Shown: positions 33,346 through 44,530 of the stretch, one piece after another
Numbering within the stretch: the stretch's first letter is position 1
How the letters are laid out: the number at the start of each line of letters is the position of its first letter
Source of the DNA: Rhinopomastus cyanomelas
Lineage: Eukaryota > Chordata > Aves > Bucerotiformes > Rhinopomastidae
Assembly: GCA_013400115.1 (NCBI GenBank)
Contig: VXBP01001161.1
Location: 186,001 to 250,000, forward strand
Reading direction: 5' to 3'
DNA length: 64,000 nucleotides
Translations under genes and position numbers: made by a program
The notes under the pieces: generated by a model
The model's database searches: none
What the model was told of the DNA's origin: nothing
What the model saw: only the letters and a program-made list of their open reading frames with translations

Positions 33346-33841
33346 GGATTTACACCAAGCCCAGCTTTTCTAGTCTCATGCCAGAAGCACTTTCAAAGCC
33401 ATTCACGACTCACTGTCTGATACTCCTTGCTTTCAGATCCTACTGAAGCCTAATACTCTGGGTGAGTTCATCTTCTGGCTTGCAGTGTTCCTGGCCCCAG
33501 ATACAATTTCTTACAGGAACTCAAGCTACCGTGTCCTTCAGCTTCCCAACAGCCTTCCTGGTGCAGATGAACTCTCTTCTTGTGGCTCAGCATCACTGCA
33601 CTTATCTGGGGAGCAGAAAGGTTTGCCAAAGCATGGGGGAGACCAGCCCTTTCTTGGGCGGGTTTGTAGCACTGGTTGGTAACAACCTTCAGGCAGAAAA
33701 ATGGTGTCCCAGACCAATCAAGAAAATGCTAGTATGGGGATTAAGATATAAAAGGGAAAATTCAGACACGTTCTAAGCTTAGCTTGGTGAGCATTGTGCA
33801 CAAATTACATTTATAAAGACTTCGTACTGAGTTTTTCTTCA
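33346..33841. other. Unique intron sequence
   Basis: Nothing recognised beyond a possible old CR1 continuation in the first 80 bp. Confidence 0.35.
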
Positions 33842-34328
33842 CACAGAATCACAGAACATTTGAGATTGGAAGGGACCTTGAAAGATCATCTAGTCCCATC
33901 CCCCTGACACAGCAGGATCACCTGGATCCAGTCACACAGGAACATGTCCAGGTGGGTTTTTAAACATCGCCAGAGAAGTAGACTCCATAACCTCCCCGGG
34001 CAGCCCCTTCCAATGCTCTGTCACCCTGACCATGAAGAAGTTCCTTCTCAGATTGATGTGGAACCTCCTCTGTTCCAGCTCACACCCGTTGCCCCTTGTC
34101 CTATCATTAGATGCCACTGAGCAGAGGCTGGGTCCATCCTCCTGATACCCACCCTTCACATATTTATCAACATCAAGGAGGTCACCTCCAAGCTCAAAAG
34201 ACCCAGCTCCCTCAGCCTTTCCTCATCAGGAAGATGTTTCCCTCCCTTCATCACCTTTGTGGCTCTGCACTGGAGTCTCTTCAGCAGTTCTGTGTCCTTC
34301 TGGAACTGAGGGGCCCAAAACTGGACAT
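33842..34328 (-). mobile_element. CR1 fragment, type 1
   Basis: Minus-strand frame NDRTRGNGCELEQRRFHINL, then RRNFFMVRVTEHWKGLPGEV. A small deletion removes part of LEKRRL near 34185. Confidence 0.92.
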
Positions 34329-34331
34329 CAT

Positions 34332-34434
34332 CAGGAGAAGTTTAAAGCCGGATATGTTCACTTGGTAGAATTAGGTTAATTATTGGACTCCACAATCTTA
34401 AAGGTCTTTTCCAGCCTAAATGATTATGTGATTG
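34332..34434 (+). mobile_element. CR1 tail, type 2-like, head-to-head with the previous copy
   Basis: AGAAGTTTAAAGCCGGATAT, then TTAAAGGTCTTTTCCAGCCT and ATGATTATGTGATT. Confidence 0.72.
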
Positions 34435-34713
34435 GTCTTACAAACTTAGTTTTCATTGACTGCATTTGTATTTATTCCTACAAATTGAGACTTATTCTAA
34501 ATTTTTAAAATACTGTTTGAAAGGCAGAGCAAGAATAGCCCAAGAAACTACAAACATGACCTGATTTAATGAATATTTTTCCATTGTCTCCCAAAAATAA
34601 TTAATGGTAAAAACAACCTAATATAAAAGCACTAAAATATACACAATTTAAACAACATCTGAAAAGAAAGAAATCTTTTACTGAAATGTTAATTATCAGG
34701 GAAATAACCTCAG
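34435..34713. other. AT-rich unique intron sequence
   Basis: Nothing recognised. Confidence 0.35.
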
Positions 34714-34827
34714 GAATCACAGAACATTAGGGATTGGAAGGGACTTCCAAAGATCATCCAGTCAAATCCCCCTACCACAACAGCATCACCTGAATCCAGT
34801 CGCACAGGAACATGTCCAGGTGGGTGA
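34714..34827 (-). mobile_element. CR1 tail, type 1
   Basis: The last 115 bp of a minus-strand copy, stopping at GTCCAGGTGGGTGAACAG. Confidence 0.87.
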
Positions 34828-35569
34828 ACAGAATGAAGCTTTTAGAGGAGATGAATAGGGTCTCGTGTCACTATAATTACAGCTCCTTTTGAAGAATTCA
34901 GCCACTTTTCCATTGCTACTGGAGCCTACATCATACGAATTCAGGAAAGCACTCCTTTATTCAATATTTAAACAAAGTGGAATAGACTTAAGTGAATTTA
35001 ATGGCAAATAAAAGCAGATCGGTCCCTGGAAATGTTTAAACAAGAAATTACCCTCCTAAAAAGAAAAATTAAATCTCTGCTCCTGACGAGTAGCACATGA
35101 TAAAATTTACTTTGTACTTAAGATGCCAACTGAATTCTAACAACAGAGCTCTGTATGGCTGATGCTGGGACACAGGAGCCATCCCAGCTCAGAATAAGAT
35201 CGTATGTTCCACTGAATAAAGTCCTCATTGAGAATAAGAAAAGCATCTCTACGGTTAAGAATTCTTTCCAGGCTTTAGTGAATAAATTTCAGACAGTGAT
35301 TTCCATTTCTGGGAAGACACAGACTGATCAGGCAGTGGCACAATATGTTAGGGCAACTTTTAGCCATTACTGTAATTACTGAATCCACTGTCGTTACCAT
35401 AAAAAGCTAAGAAAGCTTATTTTTAACCCGCTCCTACCTTCAAGTCTGCCACTAACCTCTGCTTTGCTTCACAAGCCGTTGGCACATTAATTTATTCAAC
35501 CCTCAGAAAGATAAAGTCATGGGTTTGAAAGCAAAATTTCTTTTGCAAATGCATAACTGCTGGATGCTT
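34828..35569. other. Unique intron sequence
   Basis: Nothing recognised. The 75-residue open frame at 35155-35382 has no family match. Confidence 0.4.
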
Positions 35570-35852
35570 TCACAGAATCACAGAACATCAGGGATTGGAA
35601 GGGACCTCAGAAGATCATCCAGTCCAATCCCCCTGCCACAGCAGAATCACTTAGATCCAGTTGCACAGGAACACATCCAGGTGGGTTTTAAATGTCTCCA
35701 GAGAAGGAGACTCCACAACCCCCTGGGCAGCCTGTTCCAGCCCTCTGTCACTCTCACTGTGAAGAAGTTTCTTCTCATATTGATGTGGAACCTCCTGTGT
35801 TCCCCAGCTGACACCCAGTGCCCCTTGTCCTATTATTAGATGACACCGAGAA
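35570..35852 (-). mobile_element. CR1 fragment, type 1
   Basis: TTCACAGAATCACAGAACAT through CTCCACAACCCCCTGGGCAG to ATTAGATGACACCGAGAAC. Confidence 0.92.
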
Positions 35853-36138
35853 CCTGATTCTAATCCAACCTGGCCACAGTGATCCCATTAAAAAATAATC
35901 GGAGATTGCAAATAGGCGTTAAAATTCCTGTTCCCATCTCATATCCCCAGTAAATACAACTCACACAGGGGATTTCTTGAGAAAAAGAAGTCCAACAAAT
36001 CAACCAAAGAATATCAGACACGTTACAAAGCATCTGAACACAGAAGCAAAGTAAAAAGCAGAAGTGATCTAAAGCCCCTCTACGTAACGGCTCCTCTCAG
36101 AGTCCAAGCAGGTACTGGGTGGGTTCCTTGGCCCAGGT

Positions 36139-36156
36139 ACACACACACACACACAC
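36139..36156. repeat. (AC)9 microsatellite
   Basis: Nine AC dinucleotides in a row. Confidence 0.9.
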
Positions 36157-37257
36157 AGAGGCACCTTCATCAGAAGCATCAGCAGCATTGCTGAGTAATA
36201 AGCTAAAAGCAACAGCCGTGGTCTTCCAAGGCAGCCTCATCCAGCAACCAGCCCCAGAAATGCTTCTATACCCAAGGGAAGCGTCGGAACGCGAAGAGCA
36301 GGAAGCTCACAAGCTCCTGGGCAAGTCAGGGTTTACTTCCTTGCACAAGCCAAACCAACTTCCTCACAAAGTGCAAGAGAACCCATAGATTCTTCTCTCC
36401 AGAGAATGGTGACAAAGTGGAAGACAGAAAGGGAACAGGCAGAGCACCAGCCCTCGCTCCAATCTGAAATATTTAAAACTGTGCCGTTAACTCAAATCTG
36501 TGACTCACTTTGAAAACAAGTCTTTGAAGGAAACCTTCACACATCAATCAATTTAGAGTTTCCATTTTGCTTAAAAAAGGAATTTCAAAACCCTATTTTT
36601 AACCTCTCAGCACTAAATCCACAGGAAAAAAAAAAAAGTATTAATAACACTTGACGACTGTCAGACCCAGAGCCCAAAGGGTGCAGCCGGGTTTTGGTTC
36701 AAGCTGTTCTTGGGTTTTAATTTTCACTTTTGACGCAGTTAGGACTTGCATAATTTTTGAGGATGAACACAATGTTCATTTCCCAAATCAAAACAAAACA
36801 ATAGATTTAAAATTCAATTCATAAAGACTTAAAAAGTTTCATGACACCCAGCCTGTCAAACTAGGTGCAAAAACAACAATCAAAAGAAGGTGCCATCCTC
36901 GCTGGTTACACCACAGCAACAGTGGTTTATTTGGGAGGCACTAGAGCCTGGCAGAACTCTCTTTTTAAAGGAAAGCTACATCTGGTTTACATGACCTTGT
37001 CACAATTCATGATCAGTGATCTTAAAACAAAAGAAAACTTTTAAAGGAAGGAACAAATCAATTTTTCAAGTGTTGAGGCTGAACTCTAGGAGGTATCGAT
37101 TAATCGCTAGAAATAGGAAATGTTTCCACCTCTAGCCAGAAGTCTAATGGATCTGACTTTGAGTTCAAGCTCGTTTCTTACTCAATTTAAAGCATTACTT
37201 CTTTTTAGCCACCAGTCAAGGATGGGAAGCCAATCTCAAACACAACCTGGAAGGGCA
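36157..37257. other. Unique intron sequence
   Basis: About 1.1 kb with no recognised repeat or exon. AT-rich between 36540 and 37080, with an A12 run near 36626-36637. Confidence 0.4.
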
Positions 37258-37648
37258 CGGAGCACCTCCCTCATGAGGGAGCTGGGTGCCTTGAGCTTGG
37301 AAAAAAGGAGAGTGAGCGGTGACCTCATCAATGTTTATAAATATGGAAAGGGTCAGTGTCAGGAGGATGGAGCCAGGCTCTGCTCAGAGGCATCCAGTGA
37401 TAGGACAAGGGGCAAAGGGTGTAAGCTGTAGGTTCCACATCAATATGAGAAGGAGCTTCTTCCCAGTGAGGGTGACAGGGCACTGGAAGGGGCTGCCCAG
37501 TGGGGTTGTGGAGTCTCCTTTGGAGACATTTAAAACTCTCCTGAACATGTTCCTGTGTGACTTGGTCTAGGTGATCCTGCTGTGACAAGGGGATTGGACT
37601 AGATGACCTTTCAAAGTCCTTTCCAAAACCTAATGTTCTGTGAATACA
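37258..37648 (+). mobile_element. CR1 fragment, type 1
   Basis: Plus strand reads MRELGALSLEKRRVSGDLIN and VYKYGKGQCQEDGARLCSEA. After a frameshift it continues FHINMRRSFFPVRVTGHWKG and ends in a type-1 tail. Confidence 0.92.
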
Positions 37649-38538
37649 CTGTGACAAGACAAGCCATACCCACTGGCAGCCATATAGCGATACAACAGTG
37701 AGTTGTGTTTGCTCCTTCCCTACCAAACTCATACACTAAGGAGCAGTGAGCCTTGGGCTATAAAAACACTAACTCAAACCAAAATAAGAGTACATTTAAA
37801 ATGAAGCACGAAGAACCACAACAGAATAAATGAAATGAAAAGAATTCTTAATTCAAAGCAGAGAGCACAAGTCACAAAGGAAGGACAGTAAAAATGCCCG
37901 GGATATTCAACAGCAGCCAACTCTTAGCAGCTACTCTAACAAGAGAAAAATAGGAACTTTTAAAATCATTGTTCAAAATGAGAGTGTTTCTAAGGGTGGG
38001 GAAATGCACCTTCTCAAAATATTATCAATGACCCTAAAAGCATGAAAACAGAAGAACTACTCTAACTTACAGAGAATCTTAAAATGGCTACAGACAGGAA
38101 GCTACAACACGGGTAAACCCCAAAAACATCTTCCAAACCAAACTTTTGGGCTTTGTGCCTAAAATCATACAACGGGTTTATGATTTGCAATTCAATCCTG
38201 GGAAGCAAGCACACTAATCACTTGACAAAACGCATTCAAAATCCACTAACCCTGCTGTGCCACGCGGAAACAATAACTTATTGTGTTTTGACTCTTATTA
38301 TTCTAGTAGTAAACATGAATAGGGGCCAGTGGAAAACATTTCCTGTGAATACAGCAATTCAGAACAGTTCTCCTTTTGAGCTGTAGTTCTGAGCAACCTG
38401 CCAAGGCTTCTGCTTACCTGCAAATACAGTCCTTGGACTGCACTGCTTGCTACCAAAATGCAAGCATGGCCTGATGGTTGAATGAGATGCACATAAAATC
38501 ATGCATACAGTTCCCTATTTATTTATGGGGGAGCTCTC
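37649..38538. other. Unique intron sequence
   Basis: Nothing recognised. Confidence 0.4.
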
Positions 38539-38725
38539 ATGCAGAGCACTGGAAGGGGCTGCCCAGGAAGGTGGTGGAGTCTCCTTCTCTGGAGATGTTT
38601 AAAACCTGCCTGGACGTGTTCCTGTGTGACTTGATCTAGGTGATGCTGCTGTGGCAGGGGGATTGGACTGGATGGTCTTTCAAGGGCCCTTCCAATCCCT
38701 AGTGTTCTGTGTGCTTCTGTGTGTG
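38539..38725 (+). mobile_element. CR1 fragment, type 1
   Basis: GCAGAGCACTGGAAGGGGCT to the tail GTTCTGTGTGCTTCTGTGTG. Confidence 0.92.
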
Positions 38726-39547
38726 ATATAATTATCCTAACCTACCTCAATTTCTTATCTTAAAATACAGGGGTAGATTTCAACGATACTGATCTTTCTC
38801 CAAGGACCTGCTTTTCAGGGATCTACTACAATAACAAAATCTAGGAGTACCTGGGAAAATGTTAGATAACGAGACTGAACAACTTCCCATCTGATAACAG
38901 CTTCCAAAAGTCAAGGCACTAAGAGAAATAATAACAGAAACAAAAGGAATAGAATCTAGTAGATGGCAAGTTGACAGAGATAACTGGCTTTTAGATGTTC
39001 TTCCAGAAGACAACATAAACCAGTCAATTCTTCTGTAGCTGTATTGCTGAAACTACTCTGGATGACTTGTGATATGAGACACGAGAATGGGAATTGCCAA
39101 TGAAGAGGATTAAGTGCCCATCCAGGAGGCACTTTGGGTTTGCTTTACTGTTTCCTGGCTTTAAAAACCCTTCTTGGTCATCAGCTGCAGGTTATGCCTT
39201 CAGTTTAAAAGCACCATGCACACAAGGACCAAAAGCAGAAAGGCAGCAGGTACAGCTCGGTTTTAAATCTGTGAACACTGTGAGACCTCAGTTCAGTGCA
39301 TGGCCCTACAGACTAGCTCCTCTGTGCTTCTCAGAACCTTCATCAGATGAGTTTTCTCTGGTCTCAAAGTATCTGAGTGATTCAGAAGAACACAGGAACG
39401 GTCAGTGTTTCTGGCAGCTCATTTATCTTTGGAGACAGACTGGAAAATCACAGTCAAAATCCAATGAGCCCTTGAAGGAGCATGTGAAGGAAATCTCTTG
39501 AATTCACTCACTAACAGGGAATTAAAACTGCACATCATCTCCAGAGA
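38726..39547. other. Unique intron sequence
   Basis: The plus-strand open frame at 39094-39501 (135 codons) is the longest non-repeat frame here. It lacks splice context and family resemblance, so it is not called as a gene. Confidence 0.4.
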
Positions 39548-39660
39548 GTGAGCTCCAACTCCCTCAGCCTGTCCCCAGAGCAGGGGGCCTCCAGCCCTCT
39601 CATCATCCTTGTGGTCTCCTCTGGATCTGCTCAAACACATCCACATCCTTCCTGCACTGT
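39548..39660 (-). mobile_element. Internal CR1 ORF2 fragment without tail
   Basis: GTGAGCTCCAACTCCCTCAG, then CCAGCCCTCTCATCATCCTT and CACATCCTTCCTGCACTG match the LRELELxS and MMRGLE region. Both ends are missing. Confidence 0.75.
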
Positions 39661-40676
39661 TTCTGGGGAATTAACATCATTGATTGTGAAATAGTAATTA
39701 AAATTATGGGAATTTTTGCAAATTTGATAAAAAAACTCTATTGCATAAATATATTTGTTTTCATCATTTTAAGTGTAAGAATAAAAAATGGTGGCAGCTT
39801 GATCTGAAGCAAAACCTTCCCATGGGACTGACCCCAAAAGCCAGCTGGTTGTGAAGGGGGAATCACAAGGACTTCAGGCTTTCAAAAAAAGGCTTCTCGG
39901 GGGCAGCTCCACTTTCCAACAGACTTCCAGTGAATTTGAATCACAGATTTTAACAGCACATGAGGCTGACAGAAAGATGTGGCACTGAGCCGCAAGTGTA
40001 CAATGCCAGCAAAGCCAACGGAATCAAAGATAGGACGAAGGACAAAAGTTAAAGGGTTAGGCTTGAGACACAGCTCCAAAAATGGAATGAAAAGAGGAAG
40101 AAATTGGAAAAAGAGCTCAATACTATTTATTTAAATATTTGAACTGTGCAAATAGCAGAAAGAACCAAGAACATGTTTCAGAAAGAAGGGCAAAGTCCTT
40201 CGGATTGATTTACGAGGAGGAAAAGAAACCCCAAACCTAGTACTAGAGTCAAGCTGAGAACTACAAACACAAGGGTTTCCACGAAACAGGCAAAATTGAA
40301 GCAATTGGCAGTAGCTTATCAACAAAATAAATCAGATTACAGCAATCAATTTACTGGCTAAACTGATTAAAACATGGAATCAGATTATGTTCCATGCGCA
40401 ACATCGGGATGAAGTCAGCCGAGCAGAGAGTAAACACGTTGTGAGGCACCGAGGATCGTTACAAAAGGTCTGACCCTGGAAAAAGTTGCTGTGGTAGCTG
40501 GTAGCGTGTGGCTGTGCGGGGACTCGCTGTGGTGTCACTTCCCCAGCTGCTCTGTGTCTGCACTTCATTACAGCTTTTGACTTTTATCACTTTTTGACAC
40601 TAATCCCGTATGCCGCTTATCCTCGGCACGGAACACATCTGCACAACCGCTCCACTTACCCTACATTATTTAATTT
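39661..40676. other. Unique intron sequence
   Basis: About 1 kb, AT-rich near 39690-39790. Nothing recognised. Confidence 0.4.
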
Positions 40677-40811
40677 TTCACAGAATCACAGAACATTAGG
40701 GACTGGAAGGGACCTCGAAAGATCATCCAGTCCAATCCCCCTGCCACAGCAGGATCCCCTAGACCAAATCGCACAGGAACACGTCCAGGCGGGTTTTAAA
40801 CGTCTCCAGAC
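40677..40811 (-). mobile_element. CR1 tail, type 1
   Basis: TTCACAGAATCACAGAACAT to GGTTTTAAACGTCTCCAGA. Confidence 0.9.
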
Positions 40812-41420
40812 TCTCTTGTGTTTCTAACACCTTCTGAGACTGGAAAACGATTCCTACAAGACTTGGCAGTCCTTGTTCTTCTCCACATTCCCCTGAATCT
40901 TCACCAACTAATGAAATCACTTCTGGTCCAGTCACACACACAAAATAAAGCAGATTTATTCTCTGCTAGAGAATCAAAAGTCACAACTATTCTGCTAGAG
41001 AATCAGAAGTCGCAACATCTGAAGAGAGAAGGAGTATTCTAGGCATTCAACCATCGAAGAGCCAGCACTTCAATGTGAGGGGAAGCAAAACGTGCCAGGA
41101 CATCTTGACTTCTCAAGGCAAGTCCTAAAGAAAAAGTATGCAGTTTCAAAATCCTTCTGTTCATTACGCAACAGGCATTTTTGATTAAAATATATTGTGG
41201 GGGATTTTGTAGTCCGAGCCAAACGTTTCATGAACTACACTAGAAGTCAGATGACGGTGCTTCTTCAAGGGCATTGAAGATCTGAAAGATCTAATTAGAC
41301 ATATTGAGATCTAAATAGAACATCTGCACATACAAGTCTATTTAGATCTGTTTAGAATATCAGTACATACAAATTTCTAAATCACAAATATTCAGCAAAG
41401 ACTGAGGATTCCTAGAGCAA
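40812..41420. other. Unique intron sequence
   Basis: A short local direct repeat (TCTGCTAGAGAATCAAAAGTC and TCTGCTAGAGAATCAGAAGTC-like, 19-20 bp) lies at about 40961-41011. Otherwise nothing recognised. Confidence 0.45.
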
Positions 41421-41783
41421 CACAGAATCACTGAGGCTGGAAAAGATCTCTAAGATCATCCAGCCCAGCCCATGACCTAGCATCAGCACAATCACCTAGA
41501 CCAAGGCATTAAGGGCCACAGCCAGTCTGTCCTTAAACACCTCCAGGGATGTTGACTCCACCACTGCCCTGGGGAGTCCATTCCAGGGTCTGATCATCCT
41601 TTCTGTGAGGAAGGGCTTCCTAATGCTCAACCTAACCCTCCCCTGGTGTGGCTTCAGGACCTGCCCTCTCATCCTGGCACTAGTTGCCTGGGAGAAGAGC
41701 CTGGTCTCTTCTTCTCCAGGCTCAACACCCCCAGCTCCCTCAGTGTCTCCTCAGACTCTCTTTCCAGTCCCTTCTCCAGCTTC
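41421..41783 (-). mobile_element. CR1 fragment, type 5
   Basis: ACAGAATCACTGAGGCTGGA, ATCATCCAGCCCAGCCCATG and CTTAAACACCTCCAGGGATG. An old copy with an ORF2 C-terminal remnant. Confidence 0.88.
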
Positions 41784-42038
41784 GTTCAGACTGGAGTTCA
41801 TGTTCTGACCACCCTTCAAACCACCACATTTTAAGGCTCTCTCTGTCCTTGCAGTTGGTTGGTCTGGGAGACTCCACTGCAGAGCTAATGGTTCCAGGCA
41901 ATTACTAACCCACAAAGTCAATGTAGGCAGTGCCAGTTGGTCCAGAACCACAAATTAAAGGTAATAAACCTTTTCTTTACAGAAGGATGAGAATATTGGA
42001 GGATATTTTAAATATGAGGCTAAAATGCCAGTCTAGTG

Positions 42039-42745
42039 GAATCATAGAATCATTAGGGATTGGAAGGGACCCCAAAAGATCATCCAGTCCTATCCCCCTG
42101 ACACAGCAGGATCACTCAGACCAAGTCATACAGTCACTCAGGGTTGGAAGGGACCACAGGATCATCCAGTTCCAACTCCCCTACCATGGTCAGGGATCAG
42201 GCTGGCCAGAGCCTCATCCAGCCTGGCCTTAAACACCTCCAAGGATGGGGCCTCCACCACCTTCCTGGGCGACCCACTCCAGGCTCTCCCCACTCTCACG
42301 GTGAAGAACTTCCTCCTCACATCCACTCTAAATCTACCCATCTCCAGCTTTGCTCCATTGCCCATAGTTCTGTCACTACCTGACATCCTAAACAGTCCCT
42401 CCCCACCCTTTTTGTAGGTCCCCTTCAGACACTGGGAGGCCACAATAAGGTCACCTTGAGCCTCCTCTTCTCCAGACTGAACAGCCCCAACTCTCTCAGT
42501 CTGGCCTCACAGGAGAGGTGCTCCAGCCCTCTGATCATCCTCGTGGCCCTCCTCTGCTCTCACTCCAGTACACCCACATCCTTCTTGTAGTAAGGGCTCC
42601 AGAACTGGACACAGTGCTCCAGGTGGGGTCTCACCAGAGCGGAGTAGAGGGGGAGAATCACCTCCCGTGACCTGCTGGCCACACTTCTCCTGATGCAGCC
42701 CAGGATCCTTTTTGCCTTCTGGGCCGCAAGTGCACTTTGTGTCCT
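42039..42745 (-). mobile_element. Chimeric CR1: type-4 body and tail followed by a type-1 tail
   Basis: Read on the minus strand, the body starts near 42745 with LALAAQKAKRILGCIRRSVA, SRSREVILPLYSALVRPHLE and HCVQFWSPYYKKDVGVLE. It continues through SGSDRTMGNGAKLEMGRFRV and SLEVFKARLDEALA, and reaches the type-4 tail (CCAACCCTGAGTGACTGTAT). It then passes directly into a type-1 tail (42125-42039). This is the longest copy of the two-tailed arrangement. Confidence 0.88.
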
Positions 42746-42748
42746 CAT

Positions 42749-42905
42749 ATCACAAAATCATAGAACATTAGGGAGTGGAAGGGACCTCGAAAGATAATCT
42801 AGTCCACTCCCCCTGCCACAGCAGGACCACCTAGATCCAGTTGTGCAGGAATGCATCCAGGTGGGTCTTAAACATCTCCAGAGAAGGAGACTCCACAACC
42901 ACCCA
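42749..42905 (-). mobile_element. CR1 tail, type 1
   Basis: ATCACAAAATCATAGAACAT to ACTCCACAACCACCC. Head-to-head with the plus-strand copy at 42906. Confidence 0.9.
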
Positions 42906-43019
42906 TCTGGATATGTTTCTGTGCAACTTGGTCTAGGTGATCCTGCTGTGGCAGGGGGATTGGACTGGGTGATCTTTCAAGGTCCCTTCCAGTCACTAAT
43001 GTTCTGTGATTCTGTGATC
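42906..43019 (+). mobile_element. CR1 tail, type 1
   Basis: ATCTGGATATGTTTCTGTGC to GTTCTGTGATTCTGTGATCC. Confidence 0.9.
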
Positions 43020-43806
43020 CTAATAAACCCCTCTCATTTAGAAGATGATGCCAGGCCATATGAACTTTTCAAACTGAACAGCCAATCTGTTCTGAAGAAT
43101 CAGTAACTTAGGCAAAACTAAACTACTAGATTTTACTAAAATTTACTGGTTTCATTTATAAAAGCAAGAACATTTGAGAAACACGAGCCTTCCTCCAAGA
43201 ATGCTGTCTGAGAGCTGCTTTGCTATTGTTTTTCTGAAGAAACAAGGTCTTATTTCTGAAGTAACTGATGCTTTTCAGTGCATGCTAGGAGCTGCACATA
43301 AAGAACCTCCCAGCAGTTTATTTAAGTATCAGATTTGCTGGCTCAGGACCTTGTCTGTACTACTGGAGTGTTTTGAGGTTAAGTGAGGTTGAATCTCATT
43401 ACATTGGCCAGAAGTAGTAAAGAGCTGGACCTATTTCAACCATCAGGCACTCATGATTTGCCATCCTAAACAATACAGAGTGATTATGGTTCTTAGGATT
43501 GCTCCCTTCAGTGATTAGCTGCTAGACCTATCTCTGTGGTATAAAGAGTTAAGGACTTTGTTTAACTTGCCTGCCCTCTCCATTCTCCAGCTGTTAACAG
43601 AAGTTGTAGACGTCAGAGGAGAAGGAGATGGAAAACAATAAACTTTAAAACCATTTGAAAATGCTCAAGCTCAGGACAACCACATAACTCAAACCAGGCA
43701 AAAATCCTCTGCAAGCATCAATTAATATTTTCTAATTCTTTGGGAAAAAATGCTACTTCTGGCGAACAGAACTGTTTTTCTTTTGGTTTTTTAATCAGAA
43801 GAGAAA
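43020..43806. other. Unique intron sequence
   Basis: Nothing recognised. Confidence 0.4.
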
Positions 43807-43842
43807 AGGTCTTTTCCAGTCAAAAGGATTCTATGATTCTAT
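43807..43842 (+). mobile_element. CR1 tail only, type 2
   Basis: AAAGGTCTTTTCCAGTCAAA, then AGGATTCTATGATTCTATG. Confidence 0.7.
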
Positions 43843-43913
43843 GTCCTAACCCAGAGGGTGGTGATGACCTACTGAAGTTGTAAAGTGTGTTTTCTTCATT
43901 TATTTGTGTGATG

Positions 43914-44389
43914 CATAGAATCATTAGGGATTGGAAGGGACCTCGAAAGATCATCTAGTCCAATCCCCCCACCACAGCAGGATCACCTAGACCAAGTCAC
44001 ACAGGAACACATCCAGGTGGGTGTTAAACATCTCCAGAGAAGGAGACTCCACAACCCCCCTGGGCAGCCTGTTCCAGTGCTCTATCACCCTCCCTGGGAA
44101 GAAGTTCCTTCTCATACTGATGTGGAACCTCCTCTGCTCCAGCTCACACCCATTGCCCCTCATCCTATCATTAGATGACACTGAGCAGAGGCTGGCTCCA
44201 TCCTCCTGACACCCACCCTTCACATATTTATAGATATTAATGAGGTCACCCCTCAGTCTCCTCTTCTCCAAACTAAAGAGACCCAGCTCCCTCAGCCTCT
44301 CCTCACAAGGGAGGTGCTCCACCTCCTTCATCATCCTCGTTGCCCTACGCTGGACTCTCTCCAGCAGCTCCACATCTCTCTTGAACTGG
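43914..44389 (-). mobile_element. CR1 fragment, type 1, well preserved
   Basis: One open minus-strand frame of about 130 residues: VELLERVQRRATRMMKEVEH, LPCEERLRELGLFSLEKRRL, DLINIYKYVKGGCQEDGASL and SMRRNFFPGRVIEHWNRLPR. Confidence 0.94.
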
Positions 44390-44530
44390 CATGCCCAGGG
44401 GGGTTGTGGAGTCTCCTTCTCTGGAGACATTTAAAACTTGTGCGACTGGATCTAGGTGATCCTGCTACGGCAAGGGGACTGGCCTAGATGATCTTTTGAG
44501 GTCTCTCCCAATCCCCAATATTCTGTGTGA
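44390..44530 (+). mobile_element. CR1 tail, type 1, head-to-head with the previous copy
   Basis: TGCCCAGGGGGGTTGTGGAG to the tail ATATTCTGTGTGATATAATC. The 5' ends of the two copies abut at 44389/44390. Confidence 0.9.

Noticed and set aside
39094..39501. 135-codon plus-strand open frame in the ATE1 intron
   Set aside because: Antisense to the gene, no known motif, no repeat and no clear splice context; likely chance.
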